Assembly: GCA_004554165.1 (NCBI GenBank)
Contig: SFNQ01000005.1
Span: 1-64,000, forward strand
Direction: 5' to 3'
DNA length: 64,000 nt
Source: Clostridiales bacterium
Lineage (GTDB): Bacteria > Bacillota > Clostridia > Christensenellales > CAG-138
A program made the translations under genes and the position numbers. The notes below the pieces were generated by a model. It was not told where the DNA came from. It made no database searches and was given only the letters and a program-made list of their open reading frames with translations. Below, piece after piece: positions 27,158 through 35,639 of this stretch. The first letter of the stretch is position 1. Each line of letters opens with the position of its first letter.

Positions 27158-28221
27158 GTTCACGCCAGATCCTTCAGCTGAAAATTCTGGATTCCCAGAT
27201 TCTATTGCGGGCTATGATGAGGAGACACAAAAACGTATCGTACGTAATTTTGCGGAGTTTGAGATGAGCGGAGTTGACACCGCCGACCGGATTATCTTAG
27301 GGATGGTTCCAGACAGGCTCGCGGATGATGTGGTAAGACAATCTGGGGTAGACATTCGAGGTTTTAAAAATGTCCTGCATTCGGATGGCTTGAGGCACGG
27401 AGCAAAACACGATGTAAATACTGGAAACATCCCATTGACACCTGATGATGTTGTTGGAGCTTTGGATATTTTTGAGAATTACGACAAGGTTACTGTTACG
27501 GAAAAACGAGGGGAAAGCAGCATAAAACTGCAACGAACCGAACCAGACGGAATAACCTATATTGCCGTGATCGGGAAAAAGAAAGGGCACGTTTTCACGA
27601 AGAATATTTGGAAAATGATGACAACAAAAGATGGTTCTTCTCGCAGGACAGATGCTACAATAGCCCCTGCCTCAACGCCCGAAGCTGCCGCGAATATCAA
27701 ACCATCTTTTGATGATAGTGTAACATTCGCGAAGACAGAATACAACGGAGATCAGAAAAGTTCACAATTCAACTTCTCCGAGAATGCACCCACCAAGCGC
27801 CAATCCCGCCTGAAAGAGGCGTGGGAACTGTTCGACAACAATTCCACACCGACCGAGTACTACGAATCGAACCCGCGCGGGTTTGATTTGCAGACGAGCA
27901 ACCTGCTGCGCGGGCTCATGCTGAGAAACGGCGAGAACGTCGGCGGCACGCTGTCGGATGCCAGAATGGAGCGCATTGCAGGAATCTTCGCCGGCGCAAA
28001 CAGACGAAACGCCTTGTCACTCTCGCTCAGTTCGCCTGTGCGCGTGTTTGAGGATGTAACGGGCTGGGGCGGTCGCACCGCAGAGGAACGCGCAAAGAAT
28101 GTACGAAACGGGAACCTGCTCAAGAACACCTATTATGAGTATGGCAACCTGCAAGCGGCAAACCGGGAGACGTGGATTGCGGAGAACATGCGGCCCGTCA
28201 TTGAGGCCACCACGAAACAAA
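26840..28221 (+). mobile_element. Insertion of phage/ICE-derived polyvalent-protein fragment into the AraC gene
   Basis: About 1.38 kb of lower-GC sequence interrupts the AraC pseudogene. Regulator coding stops at TALFWQQLHAQ (about 26839) and resumes at TPSILAQMDAE (28222). No transposase, terminal inverted repeat or convincing target duplication is visible. The segment therefore looks like the remnant of a larger element whose ends were lost. The junctions are placed from protein similarity and could be off by some 15 bp. Confidence 0.75.
26883..28221 (+). pseudogene. Fragment of large polyvalent protein with PBECR-like nuclease region
   Basis: One frame is open from about 26883 to the right junction but has no proper start or end. 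After TYNEELYDSLLRTGAA comes a domain (about 27190-27620) with PDRLADDVVRQSGVDIRGF, HSDGLRHGAKHDV, IPLTPDDVVGALDIFENYDK and KKGHVFTKNIWKM. This order of elements resembles the PBECR toxin-nuclease domains embedded in phage and conjugative-element polyvalent proteins. A second region (27780-28210) with TSNLLRGLMLRNGENVGG and FEDVTGWGGRTAEERAKNV is of unknown role. A short motif with FSE and a nearby Pro recurs three times (26859, 27148, 27773). It is truncated at both ends and surely non-functional as a whole. Confidence 0.65.
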
Positions 28222-28567
28222 ACCCCGTCAATTCTTGCCCAGATGGACGCGGAGCCGCGGGGGCTGCCCGGCGTATCCGTCTGCGACGAAAAGGGCTTTT
28301 CCGGCTACTATGTCGGCGTTGCAGGTACGCGCCCTGCCCGCCGGACATGGAGGAATATGAGGTTCCTGCGGGACCTGGGCGGTGTTTGAATGTACGGGGC
28401 CCGTGCCGGAAGCCATGCAGAACCTGCCGCGCCGCATCGTAACCGAATGGCTGCCTGGCTCCGGCTACGAATATGCCTCCGCGCCGGACATCGAGCGCTT
28501 CTTTGAAGGCGACCAGAACGCGGCGGATTACCGCAGCGAGGTTTGGCTGCCGATTGTCAGAAAGTAA
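28222..28567 (+). pseudogene. AraC-family regulator pseudogene, 3' part (GyrI-like effector domain)
   Basis: The regulator resumes with TPSILAQMDAEPRGLPGVSV and SGYYVGVAG. It shifts frame near 28325 into DMEEYEVPAG and again near 28375 into TWAVFECTGPVPEAMQNLPR. It then runs to a normal C-terminus, DYRSEVWLPIVRK, with stop. The order matches the GyrI-like ligand domain of AraC regulators, so this is the other half of the gene that begins at 26333. The upstream interruption removes the linker region. Confidence 0.88.
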
Positions 28568-28778
28568 ACCGGCGGTCTGGGCCGTCGCTGTCCCCGGGCC
28601 TGCCGGGGGCCGCGCCGGTCCTTTTCAATTCTACCCTCCGAAAGCGCTGCGTGGTATGCGGGTTGCATCCTCCCCATCAGGCGTACCAACGCCCTTTCCG
28701 GCCCATGGCTCGGACTGCCCGGCCGAACACGGCTGCCGCGGCGCACGGGCAGAATTCCCCGGATAAGCGCTTGCGCGG

Positions 28779-28846
28779 CCCTCTTTGTTCGCAGTATGGG
28801 CCGCGGACATACCGGTAAGGCGCGGACATACTGCGAACAAAGAGGG
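28779..28846. repeat. 20-bp perfect inverted repeat with internal direct repeats
   Basis: The arms CCCTCTTTGTTCGCAGTATG (28779-28798) and its exact complement (28827-28846) enclose 28 bp. Inside, CGCGGACATAC occurs twice (28802-28812 and 28821-28831). The second copy runs into the right arm, allowing alternative hairpins. On the plus strand it is followed by GGCGGTGGCCTTTTT. It may be a strong terminator or a small palindromic repeat element. Confidence 0.8.
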
Positions 28847-28868
28847 CGGTGGCCTTTTTAACGCTACA

Positions 28869-28895
28869 GCGCCGGGAGCCCTTGGCTCCCGGCGC
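28869..28895 (-). terminator. Hairpin after the EF-G-like gene
   Basis: A perfect 12-bp stem, GCGCCGGGAGCC / GGCTCCCGGCGC, with a 3-nt loop lies 48 bp past the stop of the minus-strand gene. There is no good U-run on the minus strand, so it is called as a probable, not certain, terminator. Confidence 0.5.
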
Positions 28896-28942
28896 CTGTA
28901 CGCTTGCGGATACCGGTTCCGCCGCTTCTGCGGCCTCCCGGC

Positions 28943-31015
28943 TCAATCGTCCTCTTCCTCCTCAATCTTGGCCTGCTCGATGATCTTCTGGGCGATATTG
29001 CCCGGGACATCCTCATAGCGGACAAACTCGGATTTGAAGGAGCCGCGGGCCTGCGTCATGGAGCGCAGGTCGGTGGCGTACTTGAACATCTCGGACAGCG
29101 GCGCTTCCGCCACAACCTCCGTGCCGCCGTCTACGGGGTTCATACCCAGCATGCGGCCGCGGCGACGGTTCAGATCGCCGATAACATCGCCGACGTACTC
29201 GCTGGGCACGAGGATGTCATAGCGGTAGATTGGCTCAATGAGCGCCGGGGAAGCCTTGGCGCAGGCTGCCTTATAGGACAGGCGCGCCGCAGACTTGAAG
29301 GCAACCTCCTTGGAATCCACGGGATGGTACTTGCCGTCGTAAAGCGTGGCCTTGATGCCCACCATGGGATAGCCGGCGAGAACACCGTGTACCATGGCCT
29401 CGCGCAGGCCTTTTTCCACCGCAGGAATGTACTCCTTCGGCACGACGCCGCCCACGATGGCGTTGACAAACTCAAAGTCCGTACCCTCGGGCGCGGGCTC
29501 AAAGCGCATCTGCACAACGCCGAACTGACCGCTGCCGCCGGACTGCTTCTTGTGCTTACCTTCGGCCTCCGCGGTGGAGCGGATGGTCTCGCGGTAGGGA
29601 ATCCGCGGGTCGGCAAGCGAGGCCTCCACGTTGGACTTGTTCTTGAGCTTGCTGCACACCACGTCGATATGCATTTCGCCAAGGCCGCAGATGAGCACGT
29701 CGCCGGTTTCGGCGTTCTTCTCGATGATGATGGTGGGGTCCTCCTCCTTGATGCGGTTCAGGCCGGAGATGACCTTATCGTCCTCGCCCTGCTTCTTTGC
29801 GGACACCGCAAGGCTGATGCAGGGTGCCGGAAAATCGATCTGCTCAAACTTCACGGGCGCGGCAGGATCGCAGAGGGTATCGCCGGTTGCGGTAAACTGC
29901 AGCTTGGGAATGGCGCCGATATCGCCGGCGTTGAGCTTGCCGATGTTCTCGCTCTTTTTGCCGCGCAGCAGCACGGGCGCGGTGGGCTTTTCCGCCTTCT
30001 CGGCGTTGGCGTTGTAGAGCTGCGTGTTCACATCGACGGAGCCGCTGAACACCTTGACGATGGAATACTTGCCGAACTGGTCGATGACGGTCTTCATGAC
30101 CTGGGCGGCGAACTTGCCGTCCTGCCGGATCTCGACGGGCTCGCCGCTTCTGGCATCCACGGCCTTGCGCGCCCTGACCTGATCGGCTGCGGGCAGGTAA
30201 TGAACGATGTTGTCCATCAGCGTGGCAACGCCGATGTTCGCGGCGGCCGCAACGCAGCACACGGGGGTGACGATGCCCTCGCGCACACCCACGGACAGGC
30301 CCTGAAGAATCTCTTCACGGGAAAGCTCGCCCTGATCGAAATACTTCTCCATGAGCGCCTCGTCGGACTCCGCGGCAGCCTCGGTGAGCTTTTCGTAAAG
30401 ATCCTGCGCCTCCGCCTCCAGCGCAGAGGGAATGGCAACTTCCTTTTCGCCCTTGCCGTCGAACATCTTCGCGGTCATATGGACGATGTCCACATAGCCC
30501 TTGAACGCGCCGCCTTCCATAATGGGAAGCTGAATCGGGACAACGGAGGGGCCAAACTTCTCGCTGATGGCAGCCATGACCTTTTCAAAATTGGCATTCT
30601 CACGGTCCATCTGATTGATGACCATCATGCGGGCCTTATGCTGCTTTTCGCACATGGCCATGGCCTTCTCGGCGCCGACCACGGGGCCGGACACCGCGCC
30701 GACAACGATGAGCGCGCTGTCCGCCAGCGCCATGGCGGCGGCAACCTCGCCGTAAAAGTCGAAAAATCCGGGCGCATCGATCACGTTGACCTTGCTGTTC
30801 TTCCACTCGAGCGGCGCAAGCGCGACATTGATGGAGATCGTGCGCTTGATCTCCTCGGGATCAAAATCCGTCGTGGTCGTACCGTTTTCCACCTTGCCGA
30901 TGCGGTCCACAAGACCGGCGTTGAACAGCATGGCCTCGGTCAGCGTGGTTTTGCCCTCGCCGCCGTGTCCGAAGATGCCGATGTTGCGAATATCCTTCGC
31001 GGTATAGTCCTTCAT
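28943..31015 (-). CDS. EF-G-like translational GTPase (EF-G2 type)
   Basis: This 690-residue GTPase has the five-domain layout of elongation factor G. The P-loop reads GHGGEGKTTL instead of the canonical AHIDAGKTT of the translocating EF-G. The other G motifs are DAPGFFDF (G3), NQMDREN (G4) and a G5 region before residue 260. Domain IV starts near 470 with PRIPYRETIRSTAEAEGKHK and the KQSGGSGQFG loop. These features place it with the EF-G2/FusA2 paralogues, whose role may be ribosome recycling, stress or a non-canonical function. The ATG at 31015 is chosen because AGGGGGT precedes it. An ATG 13 codons upstream has none. The C-terminus is very acidic (EEEEDD). Confidence 0.9.
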   Translation of the reverse strand: MKDYTAKDIRNIGIFGHGGEGKTTLTEAMLFNAGLVDRIGKVENGTTTTDFDPEEIKRTISINVALAPLEWKNSKVNVIDAPGFFDFYGEVAAAMALADSALIVVGAVSGPVVGAEKAMAMCEKQHKARMMVINQMDRENANFEKVMAAISEKFGPSVVPIQLPIMEGGAFKGYVDIVHMTAKMFDGKGEKEVAIPSALEAEAQDLYEKLTEAAAESDEALMEKYFDQGELSREEILQGLSVGVREGIVTPVCCVAAAANIGVATLMDNIVHYLPAADQVRARKAVDARSGEPVEIRQDGKFAAQVMKTVIDQFGKYSIVKVFSGSVDVNTQLYNANAEKAEKPTAPVLLRGKKSENIGKLNAGDIGAIPKLQFTATGDTLCDPAAPVKFEQIDFPAPCISLAVSAKKQGEDDKVISGLNRIKEEDPTIIIEKNAETGDVLICGLGEMHIDVVCSKLKNKSNVEASLADPRIPYRETIRSTAEAEGKHKKQSGGSGQFGVVQMRFEPAPEGTDFEFVNAIVGGVVPKEYIPAVEKGLREAMVHGVLAGYPMVGIKATLYDGKYHPVDSKEVAFKSAARLSYKAACAKASPALIEPIYRYDILVPSEYVGDVIGDLNRRRGRMLGMNPVDGGTEVVAEAPLSEMFKYATDLRSMTQARGSFKSEFVRYEDVPGNIAQKIIEQAKIEEEEDD

Positions 31016-31124
31016 TCCGAAACCCCCTGAAAAAAATTGTGCTTTCGTATTCATAAGTCGCTCCGCAAATAGCCCGGAAGAAATGCAGTCGGGTACGCGG
31101 AAAAACCCATTTTAGCCAAGTATT

Positions 31125-31153
31125 ATATTATCAGTTTGACCACGGCTTGTAAA
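31125..31153 (-). promoter_or_regulatory. Putative promoter of the EF-G-like gene
   Basis: On the minus strand, TTTACA (31148-31153), a 17-bp spacer and TAATAT (31125-31130) lie 110 bp before the start, inside an AT-rich island. Confidence 0.45.
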
Positions 31154-31162
31154 CCATGATTT

Positions 31163-32404
31163 TCAAGTTTTATGCAGATAGGCCCGCTGCTCGTCCGTCA
31201 GGGCATCGATGGCAACGCCCATGGTCAGGAGCTTCTTCTGCGCCACGGCCTCGTCGATTTCCCTGGGCACGGCCGTCAGGCGCGGCGGGAGCGCACCTCT
31301 GTTCAGCGCGATATGCCGCGCGGACAGCGCCTGAATCGCAAAGCTCATGTCCATGATCTCCACGGGATGTCCATCGCCCGCGGCCAGATTGACAAGCCGT
31401 CCCTCGGCCAGCACATACAGCCAGCGGCCGTCCGCCAGACGGTAGCCTCGGATGTTCGGCTTCATCTGCTTCTGCTCCACGGCGATTTCCGAAAGGCGCT
31501 TGACGTTGACCTCCACATCGAAATGTCCCGCGTTGCAGAGCACCGCGCCGTCCTTCATCTTCAAAAATGCCTTTTCGCCCACCACATCGCAGTTGCCGGT
31601 GACGGTGATAAACAGATCGCCCAGCGGCGCCGCCTGAGTCATGGGCATGACCGAGAACCCGTCCATGACCGCCTCGATGGCCTTGACGGGATCCACCTCC
31701 GTGACGATCACCCTTGCGCCGAGTCCCTTGGCGCGCATGGCCACGCCCTTGCCGCACCAGCCATAGCCCGCGACCACAACGGTTTTTCCGGCCACCACAA
31801 GATTGGTCGTGCGGTCGATGCCGTCGAACACGGACTGGCCCGTGCCATAGCGGTTGTCAAACAGGTGTTTGCAGTCCGCATCGTTGACCGCAATCATCGG
31901 GAAGCGCAGCTGGCCTGCCGCATCCATCGCCCGAAGGCGCAGGATGCCCGTCGTGGTCTCCTCGCAGCCGCCCAGCACCCGCGCCTCAATCTCCGGAAAA
32001 GACGCATGGAGCATATGGATGATGTCGCCGCCATCGTCGATGATGATGTCCGGGCCGGCCTCCACCACACGGCGGATGCAGGCGTCATACTCCTCCCCGG
32101 TGCAGCCGTGCAGCGCGTATACATGGAGTCCTCCTGCCGCCAGAGCGGCCGCCACGTCGTCCTGGGTGGAGAGCGGGTTGCTGCCGGTGATATACATCTC
32201 GGCACCGCCTGCGGCCAGCGTCCTGCACAGGCAGGCCGTCTTTGCCTCAAGGTGGATGGACAGCGCGATCTTCAGCCCGGCAAAGGGCTTCTCCGCAGCA
32301 AAGGCAGCCTCGATATCCCGCAGCAGCGGCATGTTGCGCCAGGCCCAGAGAATCTTGTCCTCGCCGGACGGCGCCAGGGAAATATCGCGGATGAAGTTTT
32401 GCAT
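31163..32404 (-). CDS. ahcY: S-adenosylhomocysteine hydrolase family protein
   Basis: This is a 413-residue NAD-dependent hydrolase that recycles the S-adenosylhomocysteine left after methyl transfer. The NAD-binding motif is GYGWCGKGVAMRAKGLGA. The active-site stretches are SIHLEAKTACL, TGSNPLSTQDDVAAAL, ETTTGILRLRAM and NDADCKHLFDNRYGTGQS. The HLEAKTA and GSNPLSTQDD versions are those of the archaeal/Thermotoga-like branch, some of whose members act on S-inosylhomocysteine, so substrate is not certain. AAGGAGG precedes the ATG. A small hairpin GGAACG/CGTTCC with a 6-nt loop lies just upstream of that ribosome site. The gene follows ctpA by 68 bp and may be co-transcribed. Confidence 0.9.
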   Translation of the reverse strand: MQNFIRDISLAPSGEDKILWAWRNMPLLRDIEAAFAAEKPFAGLKIALSIHLEAKTACLCRTLAAGGAEMYITGSNPLSTQDDVAAALAAGGLHVYALHGCTGEEYDACIRRVVEAGPDIIIDDGGDIIHMLHASFPEIEARVLGGCEETTTGILRLRAMDAAGQLRFPMIAVNDADCKHLFDNRYGTGQSVFDGIDRTTNLVVAGKTVVVAGYGWCGKGVAMRAKGLGARVIVTEVDPVKAIEAVMDGFSVMPMTQAAPLGDLFITVTGNCDVVGEKAFLKMKDGAVLCNAGHFDVEVNVKRLSEIAVEQKQMKPNIRGYRLADGRWLYVLAEGRLVNLAAGDGHPVEIMDMSFAIQALSARHIALNRGALPPRLTAVPREIDEAVAQKKLLTMGVAIDALTDEQRAYLHKT

Positions 32405-32472
32405 GGGTTCCTCCTTTTTCGGAACGACCGGGCGTTCCCGTAATATTGATCAGAACGGCGAAACCACGCGGT

Positions 32473-33648
32473 TCAGCCCTTCAGATACCGAATCGCCTCC
32501 TGCAATTGGGCGTCCGACTCCCGCGGAATGGCCGTAATGGGCGACTGCCGGTATTCTTCCTGCGGTTCAACCGGAATATCCGGCGCAATGCCCACATCCT
32601 GGATGCAGATGTCGTTGGGGGAGTAATAGGCGTCAGTGGTGATCTTGACCCAGCCCGCATTGCTGTTCAGCCGGTACGTGGTCTGCACGATGCCCTTGCC
32701 GAAGGTCCGGGTACCAATAATTGCGGCGCGGCCGTTGTCCTTGAGCGCGCCGGTCAGAAGCTCGGAAGCGGAGGCGGAATTGCCGTTTACAAGCACGGCC
32801 ATGGGAAAGGCATAGCCGTCCTCCTCGGCAAAATAGGTTCGCGTGTCCTCTGTTTTGGACTTGATGGAAACGATGGTGTCGCCCTTTTTCAGGAACATGT
32901 CCGCAACGTCGAGCACCTCGGTCAGTCCGCCGCCGGGGTTGTCCCGCAGGTCGAGGATCAGCGACTGCATGCCGCTCTCCAGCAGCGACGCGAGGGCCGT
33001 CTCCATTTCCCCCACCACGTTGCCGTGAAAGGACTCGATCTGCACATAGCCGATGCCGCCGTCCAGCATCTCGTAGCTGACATAGGGCGTATATACAAGC
33101 TCCTTGCGCACCGTCACGGCAAAGCGCTCGCCGCCGCGCAGCAAGGACAGATCATCCGGCCTATCCTCGTCGTCAAAAAAGAGCAGGAGTAGCTCGTCCA
33201 GCGTCAGATTCGCCGTTTCCGTTCCGTTGACGGCGACGATGTAGTCGCCCGCCAGCGCGCCCGCCCGCTCCATGGGGCTGTCCGGATAGACCCGGTCGAT
33301 CCTGGCGCCGGCCGCGTCGGGTTCTGCGATCAGAATGCCGATGCCAACATACTCGCCGGACTGGTCCGCCAGCAGCGCGTCGTACTCTTCCTTCGTATAA
33401 TACTCTGCATAGACGTCGCCAAGGCTGGCCACCATGCCGCGAAGCGAGGCGTCGATCAGGGCCTGCTCTCCGGCTTCCGCATCGTAATAATAAAAGTGCT
33501 TTTCAATGGTATCCGCCATCTCCGCAAGCGGCGCATACTGGCTGACGAGATTATAGCGCGCCAGCAGCGCGCAAAGCGCCCCCAGAGACGCGCCGAGAAG
33601 GACCACAAGCGCCAGAATGACCCGCCTGTAGGAGCGATCGCTACGCAT
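32473..33648 (-). CDS. C-terminal processing peptidase, S41 family
   Basis: This is a 391-residue extracytoplasmic protease anchored by one N-terminal helix (about 9-30). A PDZ domain (about 95-180) contains GEYVGIGILIAEP and MERAGALAGDYIVAVNG. The S41 catalytic core follows, with LILDLRDNPGG, the nucleophile Ser in VNGNSASASELL and the general-base Lys in FGKGIVQ. The C-terminus ends at KG without a peptidoglycan-binding extension. The gene overlaps threonine synthase by 8 bp, which implies coupled translation in an otherwise metabolic operon. Confidence 0.93.
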   Translation of the reverse strand: MRSDRSYRRVILALVVLLGASLGALCALLARYNLVSQYAPLAEMADTIEKHFYYYDAEAGEQALIDASLRGMVASLGDVYAEYYTKEEYDALLADQSGEYVGIGILIAEPDAAGARIDRVYPDSPMERAGALAGDYIVAVNGTETANLTLDELLLLFFDDEDRPDDLSLLRGGERFAVTVRKELVYTPYVSYEMLDGGIGYVQIESFHGNVVGEMETALASLLESGMQSLILDLRDNPGGGLTEVLDVADMFLKKGDTIVSIKSKTEDTRTYFAEEDGYAFPMAVLVNGNSASASELLTGALKDNGRAAIIGTRTFGKGIVQTTYRLNSNAGWVKITTDAYYSPNDICIQDVGIAPDIPVEPQEEYRQSPITAIPRESDAQLQEAIRYLKG

Positions 33649-35113
33649 GGACGCTCACTTTCCGAATCACCCGCGCCTGCATTTCATCCAGGTCGCACAC
33701 ATCCAGATGCCGCTCCTTCTTTCCGCGAAGTCCTGAGATGCCCGCGGGCACCTTCACGCCGGAAATCCCGTTCAGGCGCTCCACGTTCATAAAATCGTCC
33801 GACCCCGGCGTCTCAAACGCAGAGAGTACGTCGCTGGCGAATTTGTAGGGGTTTGCCGTGGACAGGAGGATGGTCTGCGTATCGTCGCCGGTCCGCTCCC
33901 GGTAGCGCTCGTATACGGTCTGCGCAACGGCGGTATGGGGATCCATGAGATAACCGTATTTCCCGAACACGCGGCGGATGGTCGAAAGCGTATCCTCCTC
34001 CGAGCACCAGCCCGCGGCAAACAGCTCACCGAGGGCAGCCCGCCGCTTTTCGCCGATGCCGTATCTGCCGTTGTCGCGAAGCTGCTCCATCCACTGGCAA
34101 ACCTGCGCCTCGTCCCGGTCCGCAATCTCATACAGCAGACGCTCCAGATTGCTCGAAATCAGGATATCGATGGAGCAACTCATGCTCTTGTAGAAGGGGC
34201 GTATATCGTTGTACTCGCCCTGCTCGAAAAAGTCCGTCAGCACGTTGTTGCGATTGGACGCGCAGATCAGCCGGTTGACCGGAAGCCCCATGCGCACGGC
34301 GTAGTAGCCCGCGAGAATGTCGCCGAAGTTTCCGGTGGGCACGCAGAAGTTCACCCGGTCGCCAAAAGCGATCCTGCCGCTTTCCACCAGGCTCCGGTAG
34401 GAGGTAAAGTAGTAAACGATCTGCGGCAGCAGCCGGCCGAAGTTGATGGAATTTGCGCTGGACAGGCGGCAGCCCAGCTTTTCGAGGGCAGCCCGCGCCT
34501 CCTCGGAGGCAAAAATCTTTTTTACGCCGGTCTGCGCATCGTCAAAGTTGCCGCGCACGGCGCATACGTCCACGTTGTCCCCCTCCTGCGTGACCATTTG
34601 CAGGCGCTGGGCGCGGGAGACGCCGCCGTAGGGATAAAACACGAGCACGCGCGTCCCTTCAACGCCGCAAAAGCCCTCCAACGCAGCCTTCCCCGTATCG
34701 CCCGAGGTGGCCACGAGAATATAAATCTCATGATTCTCTCCGGTCAGGCGGAGCGAATTGCGCATCAGGTAGGGCAGGATTTGCAGCGCCACATCCTTAA
34801 ACGCCATGGTCGGCCCATGCCAGAGTTCCAGCACGCTCTCCGTCTCCGTCAAGGGGACCACGGGCGTGACCGCGGGATCGTCAAAACTCCGGTAGGCGTC
34901 CTTCAGCATCTGCCGCAGCTCCTCCCCGTCCGTTTCGGGAAGGTATTTCGACAGGATGGCATAGGCCGTATCCAGATAGTCCGTGTTGAGGCTTTTGATG
35001 TCCAGCTGCGGGAACGACGAAGGCACATACAGTCCACCCGTCGGGCTGATGCCCTGTACGATTGCCTGCGCCGCCGTGACGGCCTCGCCGCCGCGCGTAC
35101 TCAAGTATTTCAT
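33641..35113 (-). CDS. thrC: Threonine synthase
   Basis: This 490-residue pyridoxal-phosphate enzyme converts O-phosphohomoserine to threonine. The PLP Lys is in HGPTMAFKDVALQ (about residue 107). The N-terminal STRGG start and GLYVPSSFPQ are typical of the long, fungal/E. coli-like ThrC type. Other motifs are ATSGDTGKAALEGF, which binds the PLP phosphate, and PTGNFGDILAGYYA. It is downstream of a small P-loop protein gene (25 bp) and upstream of ctpA. No thrA/thrB homologues are in the window. Confidence 0.95.
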   Translation of the reverse strand: MKYLSTRGGEAVTAAQAIVQGISPTGGLYVPSSFPQLDIKSLNTDYLDTAYAILSKYLPETDGEELRQMLKDAYRSFDDPAVTPVVPLTETESVLELWHGPTMAFKDVALQILPYLMRNSLRLTGENHEIYILVATSGDTGKAALEGFCGVEGTRVLVFYPYGGVSRAQRLQMVTQEGDNVDVCAVRGNFDDAQTGVKKIFASEEARAALEKLGCRLSSANSINFGRLLPQIVYYFTSYRSLVESGRIAFGDRVNFCVPTGNFGDILAGYYAVRMGLPVNRLICASNRNNVLTDFFEQGEYNDIRPFYKSMSCSIDILISSNLERLLYEIADRDEAQVCQWMEQLRDNGRYGIGEKRRAALGELFAAGWCSEEDTLSTIRRVFGKYGYLMDPHTAVAQTVYERYRERTGDDTQTILLSTANPYKFASDVLSAFETPGSDDFMNVERLNGISGVKVPAGISGLRGKKERHLDVCDLDEMQARVIRKVSVHA

Positions 35114-35138
35114 GTTGCTTTCCGTTCTGTTCCTTTTC

Positions 35139-35561
35139 TCAGTTTGTGGTTTGTATTACCATGTCATCCATGAAAGCGGGCAGCGTATCGCGGCTGCCGC
35201 TGATGCTCAGGATGATATTGATGTTATGTTTCCTCGAAAACGCCGAAAGATCGTCAAAGAAGGGCTCGAGCTCCGAAAGCTCATGATGGACAAAGTTTTT
35301 GAAGCCATCCACATAGACATATTCAAGATCAAAATCCTGCGCCGCAATGCCGCAGATGAAGCCATAGAGCATTTTTGAGGTTTTCACGCCGTAGTCCGCC
35401 GCATTGATAAAGCGGATGCTGGACGACAGGTCGAACATATAGCTGTTGTCGTCGTCGATAAAAACGATGCTTCCCTTGGCCTTCTCCGCCATATCGTTGG
35501 CATGCCGCAAAAGCTGCTTGGTCTTGCCCGTGCCCTTTTCTCCAAAGATGACTCCAATCAA
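35139..35561 (-). CDS. P-loop ATP-binding protein of unknown function
   Basis: This is a 140-residue nucleotide-binding protein. The Walker A motif GEKGTGKTKQL is at residues about 6-16, and a Walker B-like YVYVDGFKNF is near 95. The stretches GSIVFIDDDNSYMFDLSSS and FICGIAAQDFDLEYV are conserved in a small clostridial family of unknown role, as I recall. The start is TTG at 35561, because AGGAGG lies 9 nt upstream and the family begins right before IGVIFGEKG. No ATG is available. It is first in the operon with thrC, ctpA and possibly ahcY. Confidence 0.8.
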   Translation of the reverse strand: MIGVIFGEKGTGKTKQLLRHANDMAEKAKGSIVFIDDDNSYMFDLSSSIRFINAADYGVKTSKMLYGFICGIAAQDFDLEYVYVDGFKNFVHHELSELEPFFDDLSAFSRKHNINIILSISGSRDTLPAFMDDMVIQTTN

Positions 35562-35609
35562 ATCCGTAGTCCTCCTTTTCCTTCTGTGTTGTCCTTTCGG
35601 GTCAGCTTC

Positions 35610-35639
35610 ATTATAGCGCCCTGGAGCACGCATTGACAA
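35610..35639 (-). promoter_or_regulatory. Promoter of the P-loop/thrC/ctpA operon
   Basis: On the minus strand, TTGTCA (35634-35639), an 18-bp spacer and TATAAT (35610-35615) lie 49 bp ahead of the TTG start. Confidence 0.8.

Noticed and set aside
26840..28221. Insertion sequence or transposon
   Set aside because: No transposase, terminal inverted repeats or target duplication can be seen. The content matches a phage/ICE polyvalent protein.
28779..28846. CRISPR-like repeat
   Set aside because: There are only two inverted arms and one pair of 11-bp direct repeats, with no spacer series and no cas gene.
32421..32438. GGAACG/CGTTCC hairpin with a 6-nt loop before the homocysteine hydrolase, considered as a riboswitch or ANTAR site
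   Set aside because: The loop (CCCGGT on the RNA strand) lacks the A1/G4 pattern, the structure is too small for an SAH riboswitch, and no terminator accompanies it.
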